Source: Diphasiastrum complanatum
Taxonomy: Eukaryota; Streptophyta; Lycopodiopsida; Lycopodiales; Lycopodiaceae
NCBI GenBank assembly: GCA_029204225.1
Contig: CM055099.1
Coordinates: 63,673,469 to 63,737,468 of the forward strand
Direction of reading: 5' to 3'
DNA length: 64,000 nt
Part shown: one piece after another, positions 1-10,030 of the stretch
Layout of the letters: the number at the start of each line of letters is the position of its first letter
How positions within the stretch are numbered: the stretch's first letter is position 1
The notes under the pieces: generated by a model
What the model saw: the letters and a program-made list of their open reading frames with translations, nothing else
What the model was told of the DNA's origin: nothing
Database searches by the model: none
Translations under genes and position numbers: made by a program

Positions 1-199
1 CACCACTTTTGACATAAATTTCTTAAACAAACTGTGTCATCGCAAACCTCTACTCAATTACACATTTTCACACCTATTTTATACAAACTTTGACAAAGCA
101 AAACACAATGATGACGCCTTGCAACAATCAACTAAAATAGAATACATTTTACAAGCAAATTTCTAACAATTCCAAAAATACAGCTGGCTTACCATAATT

Positions 200-625
200 T
201 GCAGAGTCAAACATAGTATGTTGATTAAGTTATGGGCTTCAAATCTAAACATCAATGATGGATTGGTAAATGGTGCTGAAGGATACGAAGGATACTTTGA
301 AACAAAAACAACAATAATGGCTGAAGACATTACCTGGATACAACTCTCTAGTCCAAATATAAGAGCCAAAACAAGATGCAAAAACACTCATTTTTACAAC
401 CAACAAATTGATAGAACATGGACACCTATACGATGGCTTGTCAAAAAAAGTACAAGTTGGAAACAATCCTCTAAACATCATCACTAGAAAACAATGTTCA
501 ATCCAACTCGTCGCAGCATGGACAATACATTGTACACAAGGACTCACAATGGACAAACTTGCAATTAATTCAAAAAGTATTAAAGTGCATGGTCTAACTT
601 ATACAGCACTTTCAAAGAATTAAGG
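200..625 (+). pseudogene. PIF1-like helicase, C-terminal motifs (Helentron relic)
   Basis: The frame starting at 218 reads NINDGLVNGAEG, matching the PIF1-family stretch in which a conserved N-x-x-x-G-L-x-N-G motif follows the 'vGapVML' strand. After a frame change at about 408-480 the next frame reads TIHCTQGLTMDKL and then YTALSKN. These correspond to helicase motif VI (normally TIHKSQGxTLD) and the closing Y-V-A-L-S-R segment. The Lys of TIHKSQG is Cys-Thr here and the terminal Arg is Lys. The domain would be the 5'-3' helicase half of a Helitron replication protein. It is fragmented and incomplete at its 5' side, so it is a pseudogene. Confidence 0.65.
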
Positions 626-842
626 ACACTAATAATTTGTGCCTCTTACAACCATTGCAACAAGTTTACTTTGTCATTGACAAAAAAGTGAAAAAAAAAT
701 ACAAAGACTACATTACACAACTGGTTGGAAGCTCACTATTCTTGACATTAACCATTATGTAAGCACACACCTCATCATTCACTCTTTAAACATGATATCC
801 TTACAAAAATAAAACGATGACCCAAAATCTACCAACCACTTA

Positions 843-1395
843 ATGAATTAAGATATACTTTGCTTACAAGAAAACAAACAATCACCTACTTCCCACACAT
901 ATTTGGAAGCTACGATAAGTTTCCGTTTGCTGGAAATGCAATATTTTACAAACCAACACAAATACTCCACAAAGACACAACATTCAGCACCAACAACATT
1001 GAAATAACACATGCGATATTCAATGAAGGCACACAATTCCACATGCACATAATCGCTACGTATAGGCATCCAAAAGCAAACATCAAATCACTACTAGAAA
1101 TTCTCCACAACATGCTCCAAACAATACCCACAAATGTTCTAATGACTATAGCATGCGACTTAAATATTGATATTCTAAAGCCAAGCTCACCTACACAATT
1201 ACTTCATAATTTCATGGCAAACATGGACTACAAATACTTTTCAAAGAAACAAAATTCTATACAACTCCCAACTTGACCACCTACGGACAAATTGCAACAA
1301 TTATGAATGTCAATCTGGTTCAACTTATGCATATTGGTCTGATAACTCTCCAATATACTTCTACTACAAAATGAAAGCCACCAAACAACATTCAT
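843..1395 (+). pseudogene. EEP (AP-like) endonuclease domain, frameshifted
   Basis: Three frames together rebuild the recognisable order of an endonuclease/exonuclease/phosphatase domain. DILCLQENK (852-878) carries the catalytic Glu. The frame from 860 to 1276 has ATYRHP and then ACDLNIDIL, equivalent to the GDFNxD metal-binding motif (Gly changed to Ala, Phe to Leu). About 1306-1374 reads YAYWSDNSPIYFYYK, equivalent to the terminal W-S-D-H-x-P motif with the catalytic His changed to Asn. A frameshift near 875-900 and another near 1255-1290 separate the pieces. Lying directly after a PIF1 helicase, it is best explained as the EN domain of a Helentron rather than a LINE endonuclease; no LINE reverse transcriptase follows. 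Confidence 0.6.
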
Positions 1396-1400
1396 TGCTC

Positions 1401-2206
1401 ATGAATGAAGAAATTATATGTTGAAACTCCAACTGCCTTTGACATTTTCTAACATCGCTCTCCAATTTATTTCTTTACACTGTGTCATAACATATTAAGC
1501 CTCTCATGTCACAAAGTCGATCACGAACTCAATAATCCCACCTATAATCCATCATGGATTATGTTATCCAATATAACATAATTTTAATCATCAACAATTC
1601 TTATCAATTTGTTCTAACTTTTAAAGGTCTATTCTAAACTCATAACAAATCAATATCAAAGTCCATAAATCAAAACCAAAACATAAATCCATTACAAAAA
1701 CAAAACTCAAACAAAATCGACTACAACCATGTTGAACAAAATATACACAATCACATCTAACATAAACAATCATGAATCATGTTATCTAATACAACAAAAT
1801 TATAATCATCAACAAATCTTATCAATTTATTTTAACTTTGAAATCTATATTCAAAACTAACAACAAACTAATATCCAATTTTTTTATACAATACAAACTT
1901 ATCAAGATCGTACATATATTTCAAAACCGAAATATACACTCATTGTAAGAAATTATTTTTCACGCATTTTTAAATTTTATTTTCAACTTATTATTCTCAT
2001 ATTATGTGACAAATGCCTTTACATAGTCCTAAACTTTCAGGATTTATGATATTATGACATGGTAAGGCCTTTGTGGTACAGTACCATGTCGTTCTTGTTT
2101 AATCTTTTAATCATTCTAAAATTCAATTTTAATTTGATCTATCAATTTTTTTAACAAATTAAAAGCCCAACTTAACAAAACAATGCTCTCACAATTTATT
2201 ATTGAC
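1401..2206. other. AT-rich noncoding stretch
   Basis: No gene is visible. The stretch is very rich in CAA/ATC words, consistent with decayed element sequence. It runs up to the target-site duplication of copia A. Confidence 0.5.
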
Positions 2207-2211
2207 TTTGT

Positions 2212-2862
2212 TGTGAAAGATTTCAGATCCTTAAGATCCAATCTACTTGAATGATCTTTGGTTGGAAAGAGAAATACACTACCAATTTCACCAATGTAGA
2301 AAAAATCAGCATCTACACACAATTTGAGATGCAAACACTAATAGAACTTGATCAAACTTGAATGAAATGATTATGTACTATTTTTGTCCGTACAAAACCA
2401 GCAAGCTACTGTATTTCACACGTGTTGATCCAAAAATAGCAAATATAGATCATTCTACACATAGAATTGCAAGCAATCACCAAGATAGTGCACCAATGGA
2501 TAGTAGAACCCAAGAGAACCATGTATAAGCATGAAATGAGATAGAGAAGAGAGAAGATAACTCTCTCCATGAGTTACATCCTTTTATAGCAGGTCCAAAT
2601 CCTATTTGGCCAGTTGGCTTTCCCACCAAAATGCTAACCCTACCAATTTTGGGTCTAGATTCAATGTACCCAACTTATTCAAATTGAATCTACTCAAACT
2701 CGCATTCTATCTTTCCCACACTTTCAAAAAGTGTTTATTGAAATGAAATTTAGACTAATGAGCTTTGAAAAGTCTACCTCTAAGTCTAAAACAAGTTTTG
2801 GCCTCAATATGCCAAATATGGAAATATTGCAAAATGTGATGAAACTAGTTGAATATTTCACA
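2212..2862 (-). repeat. Copia A 3' LTR (left on the plus strand)
   Basis: Starts TGTGAAAGATTTC and ends GAATATTTCACA, so its ends are short inverted repeats as expected for an LTR. It matches 7499-8149 with 14 substitutions and no gaps seen. It contains a minus-strand TATA-like box (plus TTTATA near 2582) and one CACGTG core at 2419-2424. The stop codon of the RNase H frame lies inside its first bases. Confidence 0.95.
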
Positions 2863-3442
2863 CTCCCTCTTCAACTAGTTTTAGCATAGACTTTGATAAT
2901 ACTCCAAGTGAAGTCCTATGCTTCATGAACAAGTCTTTTCCCAATGATTTGGTGAAGATATCAGCTACACATTCCCTTGAAGACACATGTTGAAGCTCTA
3001 CCTCCTTTGCAATGACTCGCTCCCTCACAAAAAGATATTGTATCTCAATATGCTTGCTCCTAGCATGAAAGATAGGATTGGATGCCATTCTTTGGGCTGA
3101 TTGATTGTCACAAAAGAGGATTGGGCTCTCTGAAAAATTTAGCAAGTGAAGATCCTTGATCATCCTCTTGATCCATACCATCTCCTTTGTGCAATGTGTA
3201 AGAGCTTTGTACTCGGCCTCACTAGATGACAATGCGATAGTGGCTTGTTTCTTTGACATCCATGATATAGCTCCATCACCTATGAAAATACAATAAGCAC
3301 TAGTGGATTTCCTATCCATTACATCTCCAGCATAGTCCGAATCTGAAAATCCAAAAAGATTAGGTGATGATCCCTCATATAATATGCCAAAATCTCGAGT
3401 TCCAATGATGTACCTCAAAACTCGCTTTCCTAGCTTCCAATG
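2858..3442 (-). pseudogene. Copia A RNase H domain
   Basis: Open for 186 codons (2858-3418), with clear sequence continuing upstream to about 3442 (HWKLGKRVLRYIIGT). It reads GFSDSDYAGD, STSAYCIFIG, then SSSEAEYKAL, LFCDNQSA and HARSKHIEI, all standard for copia RNase H. The catalytic Asp of SDSDYAGD, the Glu of SSSEAEY and the Asp of CDNQSA are present. The frame ends within the 3' LTR. This domain removes the RNA strand of the RNA-DNA hybrid during reverse transcription. Here it is cut off from any polymerase domain, because the preceding sequence changes abruptly at about 3443. Confidence 0.85.
2863..2872 (-). promoter_or_regulatory. Copia A polypurine tract
   Basis: On the minus strand the bases next to the LTR read GAAGAGGGAG. 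This is the expected purine tract that primes plus-strand DNA synthesis. It directly abuts the TG of the LTR. Confidence 0.85.
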
Positions 3443-4512
3443 CTCCTAGCATAGTTTTTGCCAATAGAACTTTGATCCATCATAAGAATGATCTTCTTCC
3501 TAAGAATATATCTCCTTTCAATGATCATGTAATACTCAAAATAGAAACAGCCATAATTGATATAGAGAATAGTGTCCACTTGGGATGCTTCACTATTTCT
3601 TACATCAATTTTACATGTAAAAATGTGACTAGAACATGAAGAATCAAATAGAATGTAAATGAAATGATTCCAACATGCTTCCAACTCTGAACTCTCTGGA
3701 AAAATACAGCAAACAGACAATAAATGTGAGTGATCAACTTTTGCTTGCATGTCTCCTCCTTCTTTGTCCTTTGTTGCCATGTATCCACCATGATACTCCA
3801 TGAATGAGCCTCCATCTTCATCTTGCCACAAGAAACCATCAAACCTTGGAAATCCATGAGTAGGTGAGTACATTAATGATGAGAATCCAGCACCACATGA
3901 GTCCATAAACCAAGTAGGTTGCACTAGTCCATCTTCAAGATCTACTTGACACAAGAAAATGACCATGAATTCACCAAAAACTGACAATCTCCAAGTATTG
4001 GCACCAAGTAGCTCAACACTTGAGAACTTAGCCATGGATGAGTGACATAATGAACCTCCAATAGCTTCATTTCCATCAGCAAAATCAGCCAAGAATGCTA
4101 GAACAAATCCAACATCAAAACAATGCTCACCAATGTAGCTAGTTTTACCATATCTTGACAATTTGCACCCATCCACATGAAATTGCTCAAACATGAGATA
4201 GAAAAAGTAAAGTAAACTTGAACAACACTTTCTTGCTGCTCCTTTGACCTTACTTGAGTCTTCAATATGCTGCAAAAACATATCCATAACACCTTTGCCA
4301 ATTACCTCTCCTTTGATGCTCTTGACTAGCTCCAAATTGCCAACTTCCCTTTTGACTAGTTGAAGCGCTTTGAGATCAACCTCTTGATCTTCAACTTGAC
4401 CATCAAAGTCACTGAACAAACTTTTTTTTCCATATCCATTACTTGATTTTACAGCAAGATAACATCCATCCACTTGCATAGCTCCATGTACACAAGAAGA
4501 TCCTCCAAAAGA
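3430..4512 (-). CDS. Unidentified open frame captured by copia A in place of RT
   Basis: About 360 codons without a stop, in the same frame as the upstream integrase and linker (that frame opens at 5316). Copia homology stops just after EYQALMKSGT (about 4512) and resumes at HWKLGKRVLRY (about 3442). In between there is none of the RT landmarks, such as KWIYKxK, YGLKQAPRxW or YVDD. The insert reads, for example, DGFLWQDEDGGSFMEYHGGY and GGDMQAKVDHSHLL. I do not recognise it. It is rich in Ser, Gly, Cys and Phe, with no obvious signal peptide or long membrane helix. A chance open frame this long in AT-rich DNA is very unlikely, which suggests captured host coding sequence. It could instead be part of a transposon family I do not know. 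Confidence 0.6.
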   Translation of the reverse strand, partial: SFGGSSCVHGAMQVDGCYLAVKSSNGYGKKSLFSDFDGQVEDQEVDLKALQLVKREVGNLELVKSIKGEVIGKGVMDMFLQHIEDSSKVKGAARKCCSSLLYFFYLMFEQFHVDGCKLSRYGKTSYIGEHCFDVGFVLAFLADFADGNEAIGGSLCHSSMAKFSSVELLGANTWRLSVFGEFMVIFLCQVDLEDGLVQPTWFMDSCGAGFSSLMYSPTHGFPRFDGFLWQDEDGGSFMEYHGGYMATKDKEGGDMQAKVDHSHLLSVCCIFPESSELEACWNHFIYILFDSSCSSHIFTCKIDVRNSEASQVDTILYINYGCFYFEYYMIIERRYILRKKIILMMDQSSIGKNYARSIGS

Positions 4513-5765
4513 TGTTCCACTCTTCATAAGAGCTTGATACTCAAGATCCATTGCTTGGATCCACTCCTTTTCTTTCCTTGCTTGATCTACACTTGTAGGC
4601 TCATCCAAAGAGGTTAGGAAAGCAACATAATTTCTAGAAACTACTTGCTTACCCTTTTGATCATATGTGAGCCTTGAAGGTACTTGTCTTTCTCTTGATG
4701 TTCTCCTTTGCTTTTGACTTGATGAAGGTCCATCATCACCACCATCCAAAGTAGGATCCTTCTCATCAACATCAAGAATGTTAGATCCATCTACTTTACC
4801 ATAGATCATGCTTGAAGACACCTTTGGAATGTTTCCCTCATTAAAAATGACATCTCTACCAACAATCACTTTGTTAGTAGAAGGAATGTAAACCTTGTAG
4901 GCTTTACTCAACTCACTATATCCAACAAAAATACCTCTTCTTGAAGATGGATCCTCCTTGGTCCTATCATCAAGAGTAATGTTGACATAGCATGTGCATC
5001 CAAAGGTTCTTAGAAAGTTGACACTCGGCCTCCTTTTGAATAGCATCTCAAAAGGTGTCCTTCCATCCAAAATAGCACTCCGCCACCTATTGCACAAGAA
5101 ATTGGCACACAACAAAGCTTGATCCCAAAATGGCTTGTCAAGGTTAGCACTTAACCTCATAGCTTTAGCACTTTCACGTAAATTTCTGTTTTTCCTTTCA
5201 GCCACTCCATTTTGTTGTGGGGTCCTTGATGTTGTATACTCCCTCTTGATCCCATGCTCATCACAAAAGGCCTTGAACTTGTTAAATATGTACTCACCAC
5301 CATTGTCACCTCTCAAGCACTTGATCTTTGTGGAAAATTGGTTCTCCCTTGCATTCTTGAACTTGCAAAGACATCATTCACTTCATCCTTGCTCTTTAGT
5401 AGATAGATCCAACAAAATCTACTAAAATCATCAATGAATGTTACATACATCTTAGCTCCACTATTGCTAATTGTAATAAATCCATGAATATCCGAATGTA
5501 CAAGTTGAAAAGGCTTTGTAGATCTAGAAATAGATCTAGTATAAGGTAGTCTATGTGACTTAGACAAAGCACAAGACTCACAAACATGCTTGTCATTACT
5601 TAAGGAACTTGGAAGACCAATTACAACCTTCTTCTTTGCCATTACCTCCAATGACTTGAAGTTGAGGTGTCCCATCCTTTTGTGCCAAACCTCTTGAATA
5701 GAAATTTGCTCCCTTGCAACACATCCAACTTGGTTAGAAATAACACAAGCATCAAGTTTGAACAA
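4513..5765 (-). pseudogene. Copia A integrase and linker
   Basis: Two frames. 5313-5765 carries the pre-integrase zinc-binding part (VWHKRMGHLN ... CESCALSKSH) and the first catalytic segment (LVHSDIHG ... VTFIDDFSR). The frame from 5316 downward continues with RGDNGGEY, TPQQNGVAERKNR, the FVGYSELSKAYKVY fold and the PSRLTYDQKGKQ linker. The D, D and E of the integrase triad are present (HSD, RGDNGG, NGVAERKN). A frameshift near 5320-5360 separates the halves. At the other end a deletion of roughly 100 bp joins the protease straight to the pre-integrase segment at about 5760. Integrase inserts the cDNA into the genome. Confidence 0.85.
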
Positions 5766-6898
5766 CTCTCACACTAAGCAAATTCTTGGTAATAGATGGA
5801 ATAAACAAGACATCCTCCAAATGAACATTCCTATTTGTAGAGAGAGAAATAGGAATTGTGCCAATCCCTTTGATTGCACACTCACCATCATTGGCCGTGT
5901 AGATCACCCTCTTGTCATCTCCATATGCCAACAAAGAAGTGAAGTACTCTTTGTGAAAGGTCATGTGTGAACTTGCTCCACTATCAATCCACCAAGGATC
6001 TAGATCTCCATCATTAGCAAGCATACATGAAGACATCACAAAAGCATCATCATTTGCATCTTGCACATCCAAACCATCCTCATCAAGAGTAAGATTACCT
6101 TGCTTGTCTCCTTGATCTCTCTTCTTCTTGTAGCACTCACTTGCAAAGTGTCCTTTGATGCCACAATAGAAGCACTTGAGCTTTGATCTATCCTTCTTTT
6201 TGCCACTTGAAGAAGCATCCACTTGATCTTGCCCTTTAGACCACTTGCTTTTGGTTTTGCCCTTGAATTTGCCCTTTGTGAACATAGCATCCTCTTGAAG
6301 TGTCGATGTAGATCCACCTCTTGCTTGAAGCCTATATTCCTCATTGATCAAGATCTCTTGAAGATCCATCAAAGTTGGCAAAGTCTTTTGAATAGCAATA
6401 CTTTGAACAATGTTAGCATGAGCATCCAACAAGCCATTAAGAATCACTTGAATAAGCTCTCCTTCCTTAATGCTTTCATCTATGCAAGCTAACTCATCAT
6501 TCAATGCTTTCATTCTCAAAACAAAAGTACTTGGACTTTCTTCATTCTTTTGCGAAAAAAGAAAAGATTTGCCTTCTTAGAGTCAACACTCTAGAAGTAG
6601 ACTTGGATTCATAAAGCTTCTTCAATGAATTCCAAGCTTCCAAAGATGATGTGCACTTACCAACTTCCTTGAGAAGTTCATTGGTAACATTCATCTTTAT
6701 CATGTGTAGAGCCTTCTTGGCCCTCTTGTCATACCTCAATTGATCTTGTTGTGTTGCTGGTCTCTCCTCCAAACCTACAACAATATCCAAAACATCATTC
6801 ATCTCAAGAAGTGACTCCATCCTCACTTTCCATAATGAATAGCTACTTGAGGTAAGCCTATCATTGGCTTCCAACATGACTCCAATTGAGGTTGCCAT
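5752..6898 (-). pseudogene. Copia A gag and protease
   Basis: The gag start is at 6898 (MATSIGVMLEANDRLTSSSY), with the copia gag signature YSLWKVRMESLL and EAWNSLKKLYES. A frameshift near 6520-6545 leads into the second frame. That frame holds a CCHC zinc knuckle, CFYCGIKGHFASEC, and the aspartic protease motif WWIDSGASSHMTF. The protease catalytic Asp (DSGA) is intact. Protease sequence stops at NLLSV, where the deletion described for the integrase begins. Gag packages the RNA and the protease cleaves the polyprotein. Because of the frameshift, gag cannot be made as one protein from this copy. Confidence 0.85.
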
Positions 6899-7486
6899 GT
6901 AGCAATGACCTGATCTTCTCTTTCAACTTGCTTCAATGCACAAAGCACTCCTTTGAACAACAACAAATGCTTTCAAAAGAAATCACCAAGATTTGAAACT
7001 ATCTCACAAATTCTCTTCTAGCACTTATCCAAGCAAATCAACACATAGAATCATGGAATCTTGATCAACCTATGATCTATCCTCAATCTAATGACTTTTG
7101 CCACTTCCTAAGATTGAAACACACTCAAATAAAGTCCAGCAACCTCACTATCTAGAGATCCAATCAAAATTAGGGTTTTGACAAAATCACAAAAAATTGA
7201 CTATTCCAAATCTACATGCAAATGTTGAAAATTTGATATGCAATCTATAAGCCACCACTTAGGCTGAACCAATGATCCAAAAATCGGCCAAATCCAGCAT
7301 GTGAATTCAAAAATCGGAATTGAACAAGTATATTGACCTATTTAGTGTTTTGAACTACAAAAGATCCAATCTACAAAAGCAAAAAATCCGATTTTGGTGT
7401 AGAATCCTCTCTAGCATGCTCTAGACTTGATATCCTCACCCAATCATTGATAGATATGATTTCCTCCTTCATAACCTGAAACACAA
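6899..7486. other. Copia A 5' leader
   Basis: Untranslated leader between the primer binding site and the gag start. No open frame of note is seen on either strand. Confidence 0.7.
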
Positions 7487-7498
7487 GCTCTGATACCA
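7487..7498 (-). promoter_or_regulatory. Copia A primer binding site
   Basis: On the minus strand this reads TGGTATCAGAGC directly after the 5' LTR. It is the usual plant copia site complementary to the 3' end of initiator methionine tRNA. Confidence 0.9.
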
Positions 7499-8149
7499 TG
7501 TGAAAGATTTCAGATCCTTAAGATCCAATCTACTTGAATGATCTTTGGTTGGAAAGAGAAATACACTACCAATTTCACCAATGTAGAAAAAATTAGCATC
7601 TACACACAATTTGAGATGCAAACACTAATAGAACTTGATCAAACTTGAATGAAATGATTATGTACTGTTGTTGTCCGTACAAAACCAACAAGCTACTGTA
7701 TTTCACACGTGTTGATCCAAAAATAGCAAATATAGATCATTCTACACATAGAATTGCAAGCAATCACCAAGATAGTGCACCAATGGATAGTAGAACCCAA
7801 GAGAACCATGTATAAGCATGAAATGAGATAGAGAAGAGAGAAGATAACTCTCTCCACGAGTTACATCCTTTTATAGCAGGTCCAAACCCTATTTGGCCAC
7901 TTAGCTTTCCCACCAAAATGCTAACCCTACCAATTTTGGGTCTAGATTCAATGTACCCAACTTATTCAAATTGAACCTACTCAAACTCGCATTCTATCTT
8001 TCCCACACTTTCAAAAAGTGTTTATTCAAATGAAATTTAGACTAATGAACTTTGAAAAGTCAACCTCTAAGTCTAAAACAAGGTTTGGCCTCAATATGCC
8101 AAATATGGAAATATTGCAAAATGTGATGAAACTAGTTGAATCTTTCACA
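7499..8149 (-). repeat. Copia A 5' LTR (right on the plus strand)
   Basis: Starts TGTGAAAGATTTC and ends GAATCTTTCACA; 651 bp, the partner of 2212-2862. One CACGTG core lies at 7706-7711, and a minus-strand TATA-like box lies near 7869. The following TTTGT is the target duplication. Confidence 0.95.
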
Positions 8150-8154
8150 TTTGT

Positions 8155-9600
8155 TTTATTTTCTAATTCCTCTAAATGCATATTTTGTTTTAAATTTTTT
8201 TGGACAATTTGAATGACATGCATAGCTCGAAGCCTCTCATGATATATCAATCACCTTGTTGTTATCTTGGCGAAACTAAACAAGGCAATTAATATATTAC
8301 AAGAAGCTTTGTTTTATAGAGGGCATTCAAATTGTTGAACATTAAAAAAACAAAGACTACATCTTAAAGGAGTTCAAAAATAAGCAAATAAAACTCATTT
8401 CAATTCTCAAACTCACCTAAGAACGACACTTCAACTTCTAGCAAATCATCACAATAGCTTATCACTATCATGGCAAAACTAAGAACAACAAGCCATTACA
8501 TGGCAAAACTAAATTAGCCTTAGTACAATAGCGATCTCATCAGTTTTGAGACAAAAGCTTATTTGTATTCAAGTTCACTTTTTTTTTTTTATGGTTACAG
8601 TTGCGTTTTCATAAAGCAAAAGTAGCAATATGGTTAAATTTGTGCAGGTTGCTTGGCACATTGGCAACAGTTTTGCGTAAAATAAACTAATCGAAACTTG
8701 AATGCAGTTGTCAAATTTGTGCAAAAAGTCCAACTTCAAGAAAACCAAGTATTTTTTCTAATTGGTTCAATTTTTTGACATTTTCTATTTGTTTGTTCTT
8801 GCATCCATTGTTTGACAATAAAATATGGTGTGATTTTTGGCCTTGCCTTGCAACGACAATACTATGTGTTAAGGTTGGTCAATGGAGTTTCAAAGAAAGT
8901 CAACGTTAAAGGATAAATTGTTTTGGGAGTCTCAATTTTTTAGGCTTTGACCTTGGCATGCAACCCACACCCCACCCAGAGTGACTTTTGGGAAATTTTG
9001 GCACAAGCAAGTTGGCTTCTAGGCATGTGAACGCGAAACTTAAATGTTATCCGACAATGTTACTTGCATATTTTCTTACAAAAATGAGAAATACTAGATT
9101 TTTTAGGTTTAGAGTTTCATTCTATTTGTGAATTAAGAATGCTCTATTTGAAGTTTGATCCTTATTTTAAAGTGACCAAGATGTTATAAGAGGATAATCG
9201 TGTGAGGTAGAGTTTCATGCGCACCTCCATCATCTGGTTTTCCAATTGCATTGGCTAATTAGTGTGATCAATTCTAAAGCCAATTACATACGATTCATGG
9301 GAGCTACTTTGAGCAAGCTGATGTGGGATCAAGCTAAGCGTTAAATTGATGAAAATGTGAATCGTCCAATACACATAAAAAGATAAACTGAAAGGTCATC
9401 TATTGATCAGGAGGGTGTATCATGTAAGTGATTAGGTAGCATATGTTGTCTTCTTTGTTGCACACCTCCATAGTCTGTTGTTCCAATTTGTGTTTAGATT
9501 ATTTGTTTGTCTAAAGTAGAGAACTATGTTTTACTCCCCTACATAGACAATATTTTGCATGTCACCAAAAACTTGTCAAATGTTTTCTAGCCCATATATT
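8155..9600. other. Noncoding stretch
   Basis: AT-rich DNA without long frames, recognisable transposon proteins or clear repeats. I see nothing to annotate. Confidence 0.5.
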
Positions 9601-9612
9601 TAACTCTCAATC

Positions 9613-9679
9613 CAAGGGGTCACTCAGTTGGTTAACTTGACATCCAAAGTTTCTTTGGTCTCAGGTTCAAGCACCCCCT
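9613..9679 (+). repeat. tRNA-like head of a possible SINE
   Basis: GGGGTCACTCAGTTGGTTA is followed about 40 bases later by GGTTCAAGCACCCCC. Spacing and wording resemble the A and B boxes of a RNA polymerase III promoter in tRNA-derived SINEs. The bases do not fold into a proper tRNA by eye, so it is not a tRNA gene. I could not fix the 3' end or a target duplication. Confidence 0.4.
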
Positions 9680-9732
9680 AAAAACCAAGATGCATATCTT
9701 TAACTCTCTCATTGCGTACAAGCAAGGGTGAA

Positions 9733-10030
9733 AGGCAAGTCAAAGAATTAAAAAATACTTGAGCCTTAATATGTTGTTGCAAACAAGAAAAGGCTAAAGC
9801 CAAATCAAAGAATTCACAAAACCTGAGCATTATTGTTGCTGACAAGTAATGATTGAGGCTAGAGGCCAAATCAAAGAGTTCACAAAACTTGAGCAGTATT
9901 GTTGCTGACAAGCAATGGTTAAGGCCAGAGGCCAAATCAAGGAGTTCACAAAACTTGAGCCTTACTTTCTTGTTGCAGACAATAAAGACAAGCAATGGAT
10001 AAAGCCAAAGCAAAAAATTCAGAAATCTCA
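9733..10030. repeat. 66-bp tandem repeat, about 4.5 copies
   Basis: A unit built around GCCAAATCAAAGARTTCACA recurs at about 9734, 9799, 9865, 9931 and 10004. The central copies are exactly 66 bp apart; the outer ones are diverged and shifted. It lies directly after the tRNA-like sequence at 9.6 kb. Confidence 0.75.

Larger units (their letters stand above)
1..1400 (+). mobile_element. Helitron-like (Helentron-type) element, decayed 3' coding part
   Basis: Two domains follow each other on the plus strand: the C-terminal motifs of a PIF1-type helicase (about 200-625) and then an EEP-type endonuclease (about 843-1395). Helitrons carry a Rep-helicase protein. The Helentron/Helitron2 branch is known for an additional EEP endonuclease after the helicase, and that order is what is seen here. 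Both domains are broken by stops and frameshifts, so the copy is dead. The upstream Rep and helicase core lie outside the window. I could not identify a terminal structure for the 3' end, so the right boundary is only the end of recognisable coding sequence. Confidence 0.6.
2207..8154 (-). mobile_element. Copia element A, complete ends, reverse transcriptase replaced
   Basis: A full-length Ty1/copia insertion on the minus strand. It is bounded by a 5-bp duplication TTTGT (2207-2211 and 8150-8154), with two 651-bp LTRs, an initiator-Met-type primer binding site next to the right LTR and a polypurine tract next to the left LTR. The LTRs differ at 14 positions by eye (about 2%). Coding order on the minus strand is gag, zinc knuckle, protease, integrase, a foreign open frame, then RNase H. 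The reverse transcriptase that should lie between integrase and RNase H is absent. Several frameshifts and a ~100-bp deletion break gag-pol, so the copy is not autonomous. Confidence 0.93.

Noticed and set aside
843-1395. LINE endonuclease
   Set aside because: No LINE reverse transcriptase follows, and a PIF1 helicase precedes on the same strand.
3600-3857. Separate 85-codon minus-strand gene
   Set aside because: Alternative frame inside the captured open frame of copia A.
9613-9679. tRNA gene
   Set aside because: A- and B-box-like words are present but no acceptor or anticodon stem can be formed by eye; called a possible SINE head instead.
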